Position numbers and translations under genes: made by a program. Of a DNA stretch of 64,000 bases, positions 16,757 to 26,534 are shown one piece after another (position 1 is the first letter of the stretch; the number at the start of each line of letters is the position of its first letter). The notes under the pieces were generated by a model. The model did not search any database. It was not told the origin of the DNA and saw nothing but the letters and a program-made list of their open reading frames with translations. Source of the DNA: Pseudomonas rhizophila (GTDB lineage: Bacteria > Pseudomonadota > Gammaproteobacteria > Pseudomonadales > Pseudomonadaceae); NCBI RefSeq assembly GCF_003033885.1, contig NZ_CP024081.1, positions 3,286,046 through 3,350,045 on the forward strand. Direction: 5' to 3'.

Positions 16757-16775
16757 TATCGTAATTGTGACGATA
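16757..16775. promoter_or_regulatory. Operator-like inverted repeat
   Basis: TATCGT-N7-ACGATA, perfect six-base arms, between the DUF3077 gene and the S24-like repressor gene. Its position suggests autoregulation by that repressor. The assignment is inferred. Confidence 0.55.
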
Positions 16776-16833
16776 ATTTAAATACTACATTTTGTGTTTT
16801 GATGGTCGGAGCCAGCCAAGTATCGTGCCGCTC

Positions 16834-17481
16834 ATGGATAAATGGATAGAGTTGGTCAAGGCCAAGATGAAGGAGCTGCGCATCACGCAAGTGGTGCTCG
16901 CAGAACGTTTGGGAATGTCCCAGGGCGGCGTCGGCCATTGGCTGACCAAGCGCCGGCAACCCAGTGTCGACGACATGAACCGGGTCCTGCGGGAGCTGGG
17001 GCTGGAGTTTCTGGAAGTGGCGATGGTGATCCGCGAGCCGGACACCTCCACCGAGGAAGGCATGGCCCTGGCTCAGAAGTACAATCCGTACTTCCGCTAC
17101 CCGGTAAGTGATTGGAGCGAGGTAGGCGGGATTCGCGAAGGCGATCTGGCGTCCTACAGCCAGGCGCGCTATGAGCTGACGGACTATCACGCTCAGGGGG
17201 ACGCATTCTGGCTCGTGGTGGTGGGAGATGCGATGACGTCACCCAGCGGGTTGAGCATTCCCGAGGGTATGTCGATCCTGGTGGACCCGGCCATTGACGC
17301 GGTGCCAGGCAAACTGGTGGTTGCCCAATTGCCTGACAGCAGTGACGCCACCTTTCGCAAGTTGATTGAAGAGAGCGGGCAGCGTTACCTGGTCCCGCTC
17401 AATCCCACCTACCCGAAAACCCTGTACACCGAGCAATGCCGCATCATCGGTGTGGTCGTGCAGGCCACCATCAGGTTCTGA
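16834..17481 (+). CDS. HTH/S24-type repressor with altered self-cleavage residues
   Basis: A 215-residue LexA/CI-like protein. Residues 1-60 form an XRE helix-turn-helix (MKELRITQVVLAERLGMSQGGVGHWLTKRRQPS). Residues ~90-215 are an S24 fold (FWLVVVGDAMTSPSGLSIPEGM, then ATFRKLIEESGQRYLVPLNP with the lysine position kept). The usual GDSM serine is GDAM here (A133), and the usual Ala-Gly cleavage site appears as Val-Gly (SEVGG, ~97-98). If this alignment is right, it cannot self-cleave in the SOS manner. The ATG at 16834 fits the family N-terminus. No phage or pyocin genes lie next to it. Confidence 0.85.
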   Translation: MDKWIELVKAKMKELRITQVVLAERLGMSQGGVGHWLTKRRQPSVDDMNRVLRELGLEFLEVAMVIREPDTSTEEGMALAQKYNPYFRYPVSDWSEVGGIREGDLASYSQARYELTDYHAQGDAFWLVVVGDAMTSPSGLSIPEGMSILVDPAIDAVPGKLVVAQLPDSSDATFRKLIEESGQRYLVPLNPTYPKTLYTEQCRIIGVVVQATIRF

Positions 17482-17511
17482 CTGGATCGGCCCGTGGGAG
17501 CGGGCCGATAC

Positions 17512-19461
17512 TTACTCTTCGAACTCCACCAACGCGCAGCCCTCGCTGACCATTTCACCTTCCTGGCAATACAGTGCCTTGATCACACCGGCTTGGGGCG
17601 CGCGAATGCTGTGCTCCATTTTCATCGCCTCCAATACCACCAGTTGCGCCCCGGCTTCCACCGTCTGACCGGCGCTCACCAGCACCCGAACGATACTGCC
17701 GTTCATGGGGGCGGTCAGGCCGCCTTGGTGGCTGTGGCTGGCTTCGGCGGCGGCCAGCGGGTCGTACACGTCGACTCGGTGCAGGTCACCTTCCCATTGC
17801 AGATACAGGCTGTCGCCCTGGCGAATGGCGCGATGCCTGCGCCGCAGGCCATTGTGCTCGGTCACCAGTTGCTCACCCCGGAATTCTGTACGACCAGCCG
17901 TGACGTCCAGGGTCAATGCTCGATCCTGGCCCTCACAGCTAAGGTGCACAGTGGTCTGTCTTGGCAGCCCCAGACGCAGTCCGGCGGTGTTGGCCCAAGG
18001 TGAGTTGGCGTCATCGGACCGTGCATGCGGCGTCAGACTCAAGGCGAAGCCATGGGCCGCCGCGAGCCAGAAGTCGTCATCCAATTCGCCGGGCTCTGGC
18101 AATAGTTGCGTCTGGTAACGTGGGATAAATCCAGTGTCCAGCTCCGCCGCCGCAAAGGCGGGGTGGGCCACGATGCGTCGTAGAAATCCGATGTTGGTTT
18201 TCAGCCCGCCGATGGCAAACTCATCGAGCATGCTCAAAAGCCGCAACCGCGCCTGTTCACGATCCTCGCCCCAGGCAATCAGCTTGCCGAGCATCGGGTC
18301 GTAGAACGGTGAAATCTCATCGCCTTCCTCCACGCCGCTGTCGACCCGACGACCCGGTGCCGCACTCGACTCGCGATACAACGCCAGGCGCCCGGTAGCC
18401 GGCAGGAAGTCGTTGGCCGGGTCTTCGGCGTACAGGCGCACTTCGATAGCGTGGCCCCGCAGTGGCACTTGCTCCTGTGTCATGGGAAGCCGCTCGCCAC
18501 GTGCCACGCGAATCTGCCATGCCACCAGATCGAGGCCGGTAATGGCTTCGGTGACCGGGTGTTCGACTTGCAGGCGCGTGTTCATCTCCATGAAGAAGAA
18601 CTCACCGCGTGCATCCAGCAAAAACTCCACGGTACCGGCACCGACATAACCGATGGCTTGAGCCGAGCGCACGGCGGCTTCACCCATGGCACGCCGCAGT
18701 TGTGGGGTGAGGCCGGGGGCAGGGGCTTCTTCCACCACTTTCTGATGCCGACGCTGGATCGAGCAATCACGCTCATTGAGGTACAGACAGTTGCCGTGCT
18801 GATCGGCAAAAATCTGGATTTCCACGTGCCGTGGCTTGAGCAGATATTTTTCCACCAGCATCCGCGAATCGCCAAACGACGATTGCGCTTCACGCTGGGC
18901 CGAAGCCAGGGCTTCGGCCAGTTGGCTGACGTCCTCGACCACTTTCATGCCTTTGCCGCCGCCACCGGCAGTGGCCTTGAGCAGTACCGGATAGCCAATG
19001 CGTTCGCAGGCGTCGCGGAAGGTCTCCAGGTCCTGGGCTTCGCCGTGATAACCGGGCACCAGAGGCACACCGGCGGTTTCCATGAGGGCTTTGGCGGCGG
19101 ACTTGCTGCCCATGGCATCAATGGCCGAGGCGGGCGGGCCGAGGAAGATCAAGCCGGCGTTTTCGATGGCCCGGGCGAACCCGGCATTTTCCGAAAGAAA
19201 ACCATACCCGGGATGGATGGCCTGGGCGCCGCTGGTCTTGGCCGCGTCGATCAGTTTGTCGATTTGCAAATAGCTGTCAGCGGCCTTGCTACCGCCCAGG
19301 TCAACGCGGATATCGGCTTCACGGCTGTGACGGGCATCGCGGTCGGTGGCGCTGTGGACGGCCACTGTGGTCAGCCCCATGGCCTTGGCGGTGCGCATCA
19401 CGCGACAAGCGATTTCACCACGGTTGGCCACCAGCAACGTGGTGAGGATGGGGACGCTCAT
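17512..19461 (-). CDS. liuD: Methylcrotonyl-CoA carboxylase biotin-carboxylase subunit
   Basis: A 649-residue alpha subunit. It has the biotin carboxylase N-domain (LLVANRGEIACRVMRTAKAMG), an ATP-grasp core (KATAGGGGKGMKVVED, MEMNTRLQVEHPVTE) and a C-terminal biotinyl domain with the lysine in EAMKMEHS. With LiuB it carboxylates 3-methylcrotonyl-CoA in leucine and isovalerate breakdown. Its ATG overlaps the liuC stop by one base (TGATG). It is the last gene of liuABCD. Operon context separates it from acetyl-CoA or geranyl-CoA carboxylases. Confidence 0.93.
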   Translation of the reverse strand: MSVPILTTLLVANRGEIACRVMRTAKAMGLTTVAVHSATDRDARHSREADIRVDLGGSKAADSYLQIDKLIDAAKTSGAQAIHPGYGFLSENAGFARAIENAGLIFLGPPASAIDAMGSKSAAKALMETAGVPLVPGYHGEAQDLETFRDACERIGYPVLLKATAGGGGKGMKVVEDVSQLAEALASAQREAQSSFGDSRMLVEKYLLKPRHVEIQIFADQHGNCLYLNERDCSIQRRHQKVVEEAPAPGLTPQLRRAMGEAAVRSAQAIGYVGAGTVEFLLDARGEFFFMEMNTRLQVEHPVTEAITGLDLVAWQIRVARGERLPMTQEQVPLRGHAIEVRLYAEDPANDFLPATGRLALYRESSAAPGRRVDSGVEEGDEISPFYDPMLGKLIAWGEDREQARLRLLSMLDEFAIGGLKTNIGFLRRIVAHPAFAAAELDTGFIPRYQTQLLPEPGELDDDFWLAAAHGFALSLTPHARSDDANSPWANTAGLRLGLPRQTTVHLSCEGQDRALTLDVTAGRTEFRGEQLVTEHNGLRRRHRAIRQGDSLYLQWEGDLHRVDVYDPLAAAEASHSHQGGLTAPMNGSIVRVLVSAGQTVEAGAQLVVLEAMKMEHSIRAPQAGVIKALYCQEGEMVSEGCALVEFEE

Positions 19462-20276
19462 CAACGCGGCTCCTTGTTGTTCGATTCGGCCTGCCAGCTG
19501 GGCGAGCGCTTTTGCAGGAACGCTCGTAAACCTTCCTGGCCTTGCGCACTGACGCGGATGCGGGCGATGGCGTTTTCGGTGTAGCGCCGCAATGCAGGTG
19601 TGAGGGCGCCGTTGCCGACTTCACGCAACAGTTCCTTGCTGGCGCGCATGGCCGCCGGACTGTTGAGCAACAGGTTGTCGACCCATTGTTCGACCTGCTG
19701 GTCCAGTGTTTCGGCCGGGTAACTTTCCGACAGCAGACCGATTTCTTTTGCCCGTTGTCCGTCGAAGCGTTCCGCGGTCAGGGCGTAACGCCGCGCGGCC
19801 CGCTCTCCGATGGCTTGCACCACGAACGGGCTGATCACCGCCGGCGCCAGGCCAATGCGTACTTCCGACAGACAGAACTGCGCTTGATCAGCGCCAATGG
19901 CCATGTCGCAGGCGCTGATCAGCCCCAGCGCACCGCCAAACGCTGCGCCCTGGACCACCGCCACGGTAGGAATTTTCAACTTGGCGAGGTTGTACATCAG
20001 CTCCGCCAGTTCCCGGGCGTCGTCCAGGTTGGTGTGGTAATCGAGTTCGGCCGACTGCTGCATCCAGGCCAGGTCGGCACCGGCGCTGAAGTGTTTACCG
20101 CGACCACGGATCAGCAGAAAACGCAGGTTCGGATCACTGCTGACATGGTCCAGGGCAAGGATCAGCTCGCGGATCATTTCGGCGTTGAACGCGTTGTTTT
20201 TCTGCTCACGGCTGAGCCACAAGGTCGCAAAGCCGCGGGGGTCGCTGAGCAGTTCGAGGGTGTTGAAGTTATCCAT
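19461..20276 (-). CDS. liuC: Enoyl-CoA hydratase family, methylglutaconyl-CoA hydratase
   Basis: A 271-residue crotonase-fold enzyme. It has the oxyanion-hole segments GRGKHFSAGADLAWM and VQGAAFGGALGLISACDMAIG and the helix LSEVRIGLAPAVISPFV. In the liu operon it should hydrate 3-methylglutaconyl-CoA to HMG-CoA. I start it at the ATG at 20276, which has GGGG seven bases upstream. The ATG six bases earlier lies too close to that site. There is a 13-base gap to liuB. Confidence 0.9.
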   Translation of the reverse strand: MDNFNTLELLSDPRGFATLWLSREQKNNAFNAEMIRELILALDHVSSDPNLRFLLIRGRGKHFSAGADLAWMQQSAELDYHTNLDDARELAELMYNLAKLKIPTVAVVQGAAFGGALGLISACDMAIGADQAQFCLSEVRIGLAPAVISPFVVQAIGERAARRYALTAERFDGQRAKEIGLLSESYPAETLDQQVEQWVDNLLLNSPAAMRASKELLREVGNGALTPALRRYTENAIARIRVSAQGQEGLRAFLQKRSPSWQAESNNKEPR

Positions 20277-20289
20277 GTGCATTCCCCGT

Positions 20290-21897
20290 TTACATCCGGA
20301 ACACGCCGAAGCGGCTCGGTTCGATGGGCGCGTTCAATGACGCGGACAAGGCCAGGCCCAGTACATCGCGGGTCTGGGCCGGGTCGATGACCCCGTCGTC
20401 CCACAGCCTCGCGCTGGAATAGTAGGGGTGGCCCTGCTCTTCGTACTGATCGAGAATCGGTTGTTTGATTTCAGCTTCCTGGGCGGCGCTGAACGGATGG
20501 CCGCTACGTTCGGCCTGTTCGCGCTTGACCTGCACCAGTACGCCGGCGGCCTGTTCGGCACCCATCACGCCAATCCGCGCATTCGGCCACATCCACAGGA
20601 ACCGTGGGTCGTAGGCGCGGCCGCACATGCCATAGTTGCCGGCACCAAAGCTACCGCCGATGATGACCGTGAATTTCGGCACCTTGGCGCAGGCCACCGC
20701 CGTCACCAGCTTCGCGCCGTGTTTGGCAATGCCGCCGGCTTCGTATTTCTGCCCGACCATGAACCCCGTGATGTTTTGCAGGAACAGCAGCGGGATACCG
20801 CGTTGACAGGCCAGCTCGATAAAGTGCGCGCCTTTTTGCGCGGCTTCGGCGAAGAGGATGCCATTGTTGGCGAGAATCGCGATCGGGTAGCCGTGCAAGT
20901 GAGCAAAACCGCAGACCAGCGTCGTCCCGAACAGCGCCTTGAACTCATCGAACACCGAACCGTCCACCAGCCGCGCAATCACTTCACGCACGTCAAACGG
21001 CTGCTTGGCGTCCGCCGAAACCACGCCGTACAGCTCGTCGCTCGAATACAGCGGGGCGATGGGGGCACGTTGCTGCACTTCGCCGAGCTTGTGCCAGTTG
21101 AGGTTGGCAATGCTGCGGCGGGCAATGGCCAGGGCGTGTTCATCGCTGTCGGCGTAGTGATCGGCGACGCCGGAGATCTTGCAGTGCACATCGGCACCGC
21201 CCAGGTCTTCAGCACTGACCACCTCTCCGGTGGCCGCTTTCACCAGCGGTGGGCCGGCCAGGAAGATCGTGGCTTGCTGGCGAACCATGATCGCTTCGTC
21301 GGCCATCGCCGGCACATAGGCGCCACCGGCGGTGCAGGAGCCCATGACCACGGCAATTTGTGGAATGCCCATGGCGCTCATGTTCGCCTGATTGAAGAAG
21401 ATCCGCCCGAAGTGCTCACGGTCGGGAAACACTTCGTCCTGGCGCGGCAGGTTGGCGCCGCCGGAGTCCACCAGGTATATGCACGGCAAACGGTTCTGTT
21501 GAGCGATGGTCTGCGCGCGCAGGTGCTTTTTCACGGTCAGCGGGTAATACGAACCACCTTTTACGGTGGCATCGTTGGCGACAATCATGCACTCGACGCC
21601 TTCCACCCGGCCGACCCCGGCAATCACGCCAGCGGCCGGCACGTCTTCGCCATACACCTCGTAAGCTGCCAATTGGCTGATCTCGAGAAACGGCGAACCC
21701 GGATCGAGCAAGCGATTGATGCGCTCACGGGGCAGCAGTTTGCCCCGCGAGGTGTGGCGCTCCTGCGCCTTGGGGCCGCCACCTTGTTGAACCTGAGCGA
21801 GCAGGGTGTGCAAAGCGTCGACCTGTTTGAGCATCGCCTCGCGGTTGGCAATAAATTCCGCTGAGCGCGGATTGAGCTGGGTATGCAGCGTGGCCAT
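20290..21897 (-). CDS. liuB: Methylcrotonyl-CoA carboxylase carboxyltransferase subunit
   Basis: A 535-residue beta subunit of the carboxyltransferase family. It contains the two crotonase-like halves with [36 protein letters not shown] and the conserved [20 protein letters not shown] followed by [10 protein letters not shown]. Length and motifs fit the methylcrotonyl-specific form. It transfers the carboxyl group from biotin on LiuD. It lies 12 bases after liuA. Confidence 0.93.
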   Translation of the reverse strand: MATLHTQLNPRSAEFIANREAMLKQVDALHTLLAQVQQGGGPKAQERHTSRGKLLPRERINRLLDPGSPFLEISQLAAYEVYGEDVPAAGVIAGVGRVEGVECMIVANDATVKGGSYYPLTVKKHLRAQTIAQQNRLPCIYLVDSGGANLPRQDEVFPDREHFGRIFFNQANMSAMGIPQIAVVMGSCTAGGAYVPAMADEAIMVRQQATIFLAGPPLVKAATGEVVSAEDLGGADVHCKISGVADHYADSDEHALAIARRSIANLNWHKLGEVQQRAPIAPLYSSDELYGVVSADAKQPFDVREVIARLVDGSVFDEFKALFGTTLVCGFAHLHGYPIAILANNGILFAEAAQKGAHFIELACQRGIPLLFLQNITGFMVGQKYEAGGIAKHGAKLVTAVACAKVPKFTVIIGGSFGAGNYGMCGRAYDPRFLWMWPNARIGVMGAEQAAGVLVQVKREQAERSGHPFSAAQEAEIKQPILDQYEEQGHPYYSSARLWDDGVIDPAQTRDVLGLALSASLNAPIEPSRFGVFRM

Positions 21898-21909
21898 GGA
21901 CAGCTCCGT

Positions 21910-23073
21910 TTAGCGGGTTTCGTTGAACAGTTCACGACCGATCAACATCCGGCGAATCTCACTGGTACCAGCACCGATTTCGTACAGCTTGGCGTCACGC
22001 AGCAGGCGACCGGCGGGGAATTCATTGATGTAGCCGTTACCCCCCAGAATCTGGATCGCGTCGAGGGCCATCTGCGTGGCGCGTTCGGCGCTGTAGAGGA
22101 TGACCCCGGCGGCGTCCTTGCGGGTGGTTTCGCCGCGCTCGCAGGCTTGGGCCACGGCATAGAGATAGGCTCGGCTGGCGTTGAGCTGGGTGTACATGTC
22201 CGCGACTTTGCCCTGGATCAACTGGAATTCGCCGATGCTCTGGCCGAACTGCTTGCGGTCGTGGATGTACGGCACGATCAGGTCCATGCAGGCCTGCATG
22301 ATCCCGGTAGGGCCGCCCGACAGCACGACACGCTCGTAATCGAGGCCGCTCATCAGTACCTTCACGCCACCATTGAGCACCCCGAGGATGTTCTCTTCCG
22401 GGACTTCGACGTCATCGAAAAACAACTCGCAGGTGTTGGAGCCGCGCATGCCGAGCTTGTCGAATTTGTTGCTGCGACTGAAGCCCTTCCAGTCGCGCTC
22501 GACGATGAAAGCAGTAATACCGTGGGGGCCTTTTTCCAGGTCAGTCTTGGCGTAGATCACGTAGGTGTTGGCGTCGGGACCGTTGGTGATCCAGGTCTTG
22601 CTGCCGTTGAGCACGTAGTGGTCGCCGCGCTTGTCGGCCCGCAACTTCATCGACACCACGTCAGAGCCGGCGTTGGGTTCGCTCATGGCCAGTGCGCCGA
22701 TGTGTTCGCCGCTGATCAGCTTGGGCAGGTACTTGGTTTTCTGTTCGTGATTGCCGTTGCGGTTGATCTGGTTGACGCAGAGGTTGGAGTGGGCGCCGTA
22801 GGAGAGGGCGACCGAGGCCGAGCCGCGGCTGATTTCTTCCATTGTCACCACGTGGGCCAGATAACCCAGGCCAGCGCCGCCATATTCTTCCGGGACGGTG
22901 ATGCCCAGCAGGCCCATGTCGCCGAATTTGCGCCACATGTCGGCAGGGAACAGGTTGTCGATGTCTATCTGGGCGGCCCGTGGCGCTAGCTCGGCTTTGA
23001 CGAAGGCCTGCACCTGATCACGGAGCATGTCGATGGTTTCGCCGAGGGCAAAGTTCAGGGATGGGTAGCTCAT
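21910..23073 (-). CDS. liuA: Isovaleryl-CoA dehydrogenase
   Basis: A 387-residue acyl-CoA dehydrogenase and first gene of liuABCD. FAD- and substrate-binding segments are [36 protein letters not shown] and [20 protein letters not shown]. The catalytic glutamate position typical of isovaleryl-CoA dehydrogenases falls in [17 protein letters not shown]. It oxidises isovaleryl-CoA to 3-methylcrotonyl-CoA. The upstream gap holds three LiuR-type palindromes shared with the divergent acyl-CoA synthetase gene. Confidence 0.93.
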   Translation of the reverse strand: MSYPSLNFALGETIDMLRDQVQAFVKAELAPRAAQIDIDNLFPADMWRKFGDMGLLGITVPEEYGGAGLGYLAHVVTMEEISRGSASVALSYGAHSNLCVNQINRNGNHEQKTKYLPKLISGEHIGALAMSEPNAGSDVVSMKLRADKRGDHYVLNGSKTWITNGPDANTYVIYAKTDLEKGPHGITAFIVERDWKGFSRSNKFDKLGMRGSNTCELFFDDVEVPEENILGVLNGGVKVLMSGLDYERVVLSGGPTGIMQACMDLIVPYIHDRKQFGQSIGEFQLIQGKVADMYTQLNASRAYLYAVAQACERGETTRKDAAGVILYSAERATQMALDAIQILGGNGYINEFPAGRLLRDAKLYEIGAGTSEIRRMLIGRELFNETR

Positions 23074-23128
23074 GGGACACCTTTTGGCTTTTTTGTCGGG
23101 TGTGGAGAGGGGGGATTGGCTCTCACCT

Positions 23129-23142
23129 TTACGTTAACGTAA
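23129..23142. promoter_or_regulatory. LiuR-type operator 1
   Basis: Perfect 14-base palindrome TTACGTTAACGTAA in the liuA/acyl-CoA-synthetase divergent region, 55 bases from the liuA start. Confidence 0.8.
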
Positions 23143-23170
23143 GCCTGTGACGAATGGCTGTCAATCACCC

Positions 23171-23186
23171 TTTACGTTAACGTCAA
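23171..23186. promoter_or_regulatory. LiuR-type operator 2
   Basis: TTTACGTTAACGTCAA with a perfect ACGTTAACGT core, 42 bases downstream of operator 1 centre to centre, which is about four helical turns. Confidence 0.8.
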
Positions 23187-23202
23187 CTTACGCCAAAGTA
23201 AG
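23187..23202. promoter_or_regulatory. Third inverted repeat, possible degenerate LiuR site
   Basis: CTTAC-N6-GTAAG directly abuts operator 2. The arms share the TTAC/GTAA ends of the better sites but not the central GTTAAC. Confidence 0.5.
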
Positions 23203-23260
23203 TGCGCTTGAGTCAGCAGGTTCACCGATACACCCACTAATAAAGACAAGAGGGGTCATC

Positions 23261-24958
23261 ATGGATCAACCCGGTTCGCAATCGCAGCTCAGCTACACCC
23301 GCGGCTCCCAGGACAAGACTCTGCTGGCGCACACCATCGGCGAGGCCTTTGATCAGACTGTGGCCCGGTATCCCGATGGCGAGGCGTTGGTGGTTCGCCA
23401 TCAATCGCTGCGTTATACCTGGCGGCAACTGGCCGAAGCCGTCGACTTGCATGCCCGAGCCCTGTTGGCGCTGGGCTTGAAAGCCGGCGACCGTCTTGGC
23501 GTGTGGGCCCCCAACTGTGCTCAGTGGTGCATCAGCCAGTTCGCCAGTGCGAAGATCGGTGTCATTCTGGTCAACATCAACCCGGCGTATCGCAGTTCCG
23601 AACTCGAATACGTGCTCAAGCAGTCAGGTTGCCAATGGCTGGTCTGCGCCGCAGCGTTCAAAACTTCGGATTATCACGCCATGGTGCAAGCGCTCGCGCC
23701 TGAACTGGCGGAGCAATCGATAGGCCAGTTGCACAGCGAGCGTCTGCCGCTGCTACGAGGCGTGATCAGTCTGGACGCCCAACCACCGTCAGGCTTTTTA
23801 CCCTGGTCACAACTGGCAGCCCTTGGCGCTGCGGTTTTGCCTGAGCAACTGGTCGAGCGCCAGGCCAGCCTGCATCATGATGACCCGGTGAATATCCAGT
23901 ACACCTCCGGCACCACCGGGTTCCCCAAGGGCGCGACCCTCAGCCATCACAACATCCTCAACAATGGTTACATGGTCGGCGAAAGCCTGGGTCTGACGGC
24001 GAGCGACCGGCTGGTGATCCCGGTACCGCTCTACCATTGTTTCGGCATGGTCATGGGCAATCTGGGCTGCATGACCCACGGCAGCACCATGATCTACCCC
24101 AACGACGCCTTCGATCCGTTGCTGACCCTGCGTACCGTGGCCGAAGAAAAAGCCACGGCGCTGTATGGCGTGCCCACCATGTTCATCGCCATGCTGGACC
24201 AGCCGCAACGAGGCGATTTTGATTTGTCCAGCCTGCGCACCGGGATCATGGCCGGGGCCACTTGCCCTATTGAGGTGATGCGCCGGGTCATCAACGAGAT
24301 GCACATGGCCGAAGTGCAGATTGCCTACGGCATGACGGAAACCAGTCCTGTGTCGTTGCAGACCGGTCCTTCAGACGAACTGGAATTGCGCGTGACCACC
24401 GTTGGCCGTACCCAGCCGCAGTTGGAGAGCAAGATCGTCGACGAGGCCGGCAATATCGTTGCCCGTGGCACCATCGGCGAGTTGTGTACCCGTGGCTACA
24501 GCGTGATGCTCGGCTACTGGGACAACCCTAGCGGCACTGCTGACGCCATCGATCAGGACGGCTGGATGCACACTGGCGACCTGGCGACCATGAACGAAGA
24601 GGGTTATGTCTGCATCGTCGGACGCAACAAGGACATGATCATCCGAGGCGGCGAGAACATTTATCCGCGTGAGCTGGAAGAATTTTTCTTCACCCACCCC
24701 GCAGTGGCTGATGTGCAAGTGATCGGCATTCCGTGCTCGCGCTACGGTGAAGAAATCGTCGCCTGGATCAAGTTCCATCCCGGCCACAGCGCCACCGAGC
24801 AAGCCTTGCAGGCCTGGTGCAAAGAGCACATTGCCCACTTCAAGACGCCACGTCATTTCAAGTTCGTCGAGGAGTTCCCGATGACCGTGACCGGCAAGAT
24901 CCAGAAGTTCCGCATGCGCGAAATCAGCATTGAAGAACTGCGCGAAAAGGAAAGCTGA
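23261..24958 (+). CDS. AMP-binding acyl-CoA synthetase of the liu regulon
   Basis: A 565-residue adenylate-forming ligase. The AMP motif is [11 protein letters not shown] (~res 213-223). The middle motifs are YGMTETSP and GWMHTGDLA. The hinge is [22 protein letters not shown], and the catalytic lysine is in [11 protein letters not shown] start it at the ATG at 23261 behind AGAGGGG. It is divergent from liuA and shares its LiuR-type operators, so it probably activates isovalerate, a related branched short-chain acid or acetoacetate. The exact acid cannot be read from sequence. Confidence 0.88.
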   Translation: MDQPGSQSQLSYTRGSQDKTLLAHTIGEAFDQTVARYPDGEALVVRHQSLRYTWRQLAEAVDLHARALLALGLKAGDRLGVWAPNCAQWCISQFASAKIGVILVNINPAYRSSELEYVLKQSGCQWLVCAAAFKTSDYHAMVQALAPELAEQSIGQLHSERLPLLRGVISLDAQPPSGFLPWSQLAALGAAVLPEQLVERQASLHHDDPVNIQYTSGTTGFPKGATLSHHNILNNGYMVGESLGLTASDRLVIPVPLYHCFGMVMGNLGCMTHGSTMIYPNDAFDPLLTLRTVAEEKATALYGVPTMFIAMLDQPQRGDFDLSSLRTGIMAGATCPIEVMRRVINEMHMAEVQIAYGMTETSPVSLQTGPSDELELRVTTVGRTQPQLESKIVDEAGNIVARGTIGELCTRGYSVMLGYWDNPSGTADAIDQDGWMHTGDLATMNEEGYVCIVGRNKDMIIRGGENIYPRELEEFFFTHPAVADVQVIGIPCSRYGEEIVAWIKFHPGHSATEQALQAWCKEHIAHFKTPRHFKFVEEFPMTVTGKIQKFRMREISIEELREKES

Positions 24959-24967
24959 GAAAAATCC

Positions 24968-24998
24968 CCTGTGGGAGCGGGCTTGCTCACGAATGCGG
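24968..24998. repeat. REP element (single)
   Basis: CCTGTGGGAGCGGGCTTGCT continuing into CACGAATGCGG. It is the Pseudomonas REP core with a few changes, just after the acyl-CoA synthetase stop. Confidence 0.65.
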
Positions 24999-25060
24999 TG
25001 TGTCAACCAAGGTGATATGGCTGACACATCGCCCCGGAAAACCCAAATCCCAGATAGCAC

Positions 25061-25084
25061 AAAGGGGAGCCGAAGCTCCCCTTT
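25061..25084. terminator. crcY terminator, possibly shared with the acyl-CoA synthetase gene
   Basis: Ten-base perfect stem AAAGGGGAGC/GCTCCCCTTT. Read on the minus strand the loop is the very stable TTCG. On the plus strand the stem is followed by AATTTTG, so it may also end the converging transcript. Confidence 0.8.
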
Positions 25085-25436
25085 AATTTTGTCGTTACGT
25101 GCTCTTTTTTTTATTATTGAGGGGCGGCCTGTTGTTGTTTTTAGTAGCCGTGACCCTTTACCGCTGTTTTGGTGATCCCCATCCGGGATCAAGAGCAAAC
25201 GTATTTTTTTGAGCGCTGACCTGCTTTTTCGCTTCGCGATCCAACCGATTCGGGGGCTACCTGAAGGTAGTTTTATTGTTCTCTGCCCGGTTGCGGGTTG
25301 CTCCTGAAAGCACCCTGAAAAGCCCATCCTCTCCAAAAAAATCTGTTAGCTGCGCCTCTGTCGTGTTGTTTTTGTTATGTCAGAGTCGTTTCGTCTTGTT
25401 TTTATTGGGTGTATCGCATTTTTTATTTTTGTTATG
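25061..25436 (-). ncRNA. crcY: CrcY/CrcZ-type Hfq-sequestering small RNA
   Basis: About 375 bases on the minus strand with at least six A-rich CA motifs of the AAnAAnAA kind: AACAAAAATAA near the 5' end, CAATAAAAACAA, AACAAAAACAAC, AACAATAAAA, AAAAACAACAACA and AATAATAAAA near the 3' end. It ends in the hairpin AAAGGGGAGC-TTCG-GCTCCCCTTT. A sigma-54 promoter ends ~12 bases before the inferred start, and TGTTAC/GTAACA sites lie upstream. CrcZ/X/Y RNAs titrate Hfq/Crc and relieve carbon catabolite repression under CbrAB control. The location beside mvaB is where I recall crcY in P. putida. The 5' end is inferred. Confidence 0.85.
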
Positions 25437-25446
25437 CAAAAGGTAT

Positions 25447-25463
25447 AGCAGGGTGCGTGCCAA
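25447..25463 (-). promoter_or_regulatory. Sigma-54 promoter of crcY
   Basis: The minus strand reads TTGGCACGCACCCTGCT, a TGGCAC-N5-TGC type element with GG and GC ten bases apart, as required for RpoN. The inferred RNA start is ~12 bases downstream. Confidence 0.85.
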
Positions 25464-25545
25464 CTTTTATAAATGCTTTATAAATCAATGATTTGGGTTT
25501 TTTGTCGGAAATATCCGCCCGTCCAGACCTGACAAATTGTTTCCG

Positions 25546-25585
25546 TGTTACTCGTTTCGTAGCTGTTACACCGGGAGCGGTAACA
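25546..25585. promoter_or_regulatory. CbrB-like activator sites upstream of crcY
   Basis: Half-site TGTTAC at 25546-25551 and inverted repeat TGTTAC-N10-GTAACA at 25564-25585, about 100 bases upstream of the sigma-54 promoter. TGTTAC/GTAACA is the reported CbrB recognition pattern. The last site ends two bases before the mvaB stop codon. Confidence 0.75.
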
Positions 25586-25587
25586 CC

Positions 25588-26487
25588 TCACTGTGCGGCG
25601 CGCGCCTTGGCTACCCGCGAACCGGTAGGGCGACCCAGCACGTCACAGATCTGCCGGCCGGCACCTATCAGTGCGTCCAGGTCGACGCCGGTTTCAATGC
25701 CCAGGCCATTGAGCAGGTACAACACGTCTTCGGTGGCAACGTTACCGCTGGCGCCCTTGGCATACGGGCAACCGCCCAGGCCTGCGACAGAACTGTCGAA
25801 CACGGCGATGCCTTCCAGCAGACTGGCGTAGACGTTGGCCATGGCTTGGCCGTAGGTATCGTGGAAGTGCCCGGCGAGCTTGTCCCTGGGCACTTCAGCC
25901 GAAACCACCTCGAACATCTTGCGTGTGGCGCCAGCGGTGCCGGTGCCGATGGTGTCCCCCAAGGACACCTCGTAGCAGCCCATTGCGTACAGTTCGCGGG
26001 CGACCCACGCCACTTGTTCGGGCTTGACCGCGCCTTCGTACGGGCAGCCCAGCACGCAGGAGACGTAACCGCGCACGCTGACACCGTTCTGCCGGGCGGC
26101 TTCCATGATCGGCGCAAAGCGCTCAAGGCTTTCCTTGATGGAACAGTTGATGTTGCGCTGGGAGAATGCTTCGGACGCGGCGGCGAACACGGCGACCTCT
26201 TTCACGCCGGCCGCCAGCGCGTCTTCAAAACCCCGCAGGTTCGGCGCCAGGGCGCCATAGGTGACGCCGGGTTTGCGCTGTATCTGCGCGAACACCTCGG
26301 CGGAGCCGGCCATTTGCGGCACCCACTTGGGCGAGACAAAACTGCCGGCTTCGATATAACCCAGGCCGGCGGCGCTCAGGGCGTCCACCAGGTGCACCTT
26401 GTCGGCGACACTGATGGGTTGTGCTTCATTCTGCAGGCCGTCGCGAGGGCCAACTTCAATCAGGCGTACAAAGGAGGGAAGGGACAT
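25588..26487 (-). CDS. mvaB: Hydroxymethylglutaryl-CoA lyase
   Basis: A 299-residue TIM-barrel lyase with the metal- and substrate-binding motifs VGPRDGLQNE, SCVLGCPYEGAVKPEQV, GHFHDTYGQAMANV and the catalytic-cysteine loop GLGGCPYAKGASGNVATED. It splits HMG-CoA into acetyl-CoA and acetoacetate, the last step of the leucine route. The ATG at 26487 follows AGG at nine bases. It is 47 bases downstream of liuR on the same strand, so liuR-mvaB is probably one transcript. Also called liuE. Confidence 0.93.
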   Translation of the reverse strand: MSLPSFVRLIEVGPRDGLQNEAQPISVADKVHLVDALSAAGLGYIEAGSFVSPKWVPQMAGSAEVFAQIQRKPGVTYGALAPNLRGFEDALAAGVKEVAVFAAASEAFSQRNINCSIKESLERFAPIMEAARQNGVSVRGYVSCVLGCPYEGAVKPEQVAWVARELYAMGCYEVSLGDTIGTGTAGATRKMFEVVSAEVPRDKLAGHFHDTYGQAMANVYASLLEGIAVFDSSVAGLGGCPYAKGASGNVATEDVLYLLNGLGIETGVDLDALIGAGRQICDVLGRPTGSRVAKARAAQ

Positions 26488-26534
26488 GGGGATTGACCTG
26501 TAGTGGGCTGCCAGTATCAAGAGGATGACAATGA

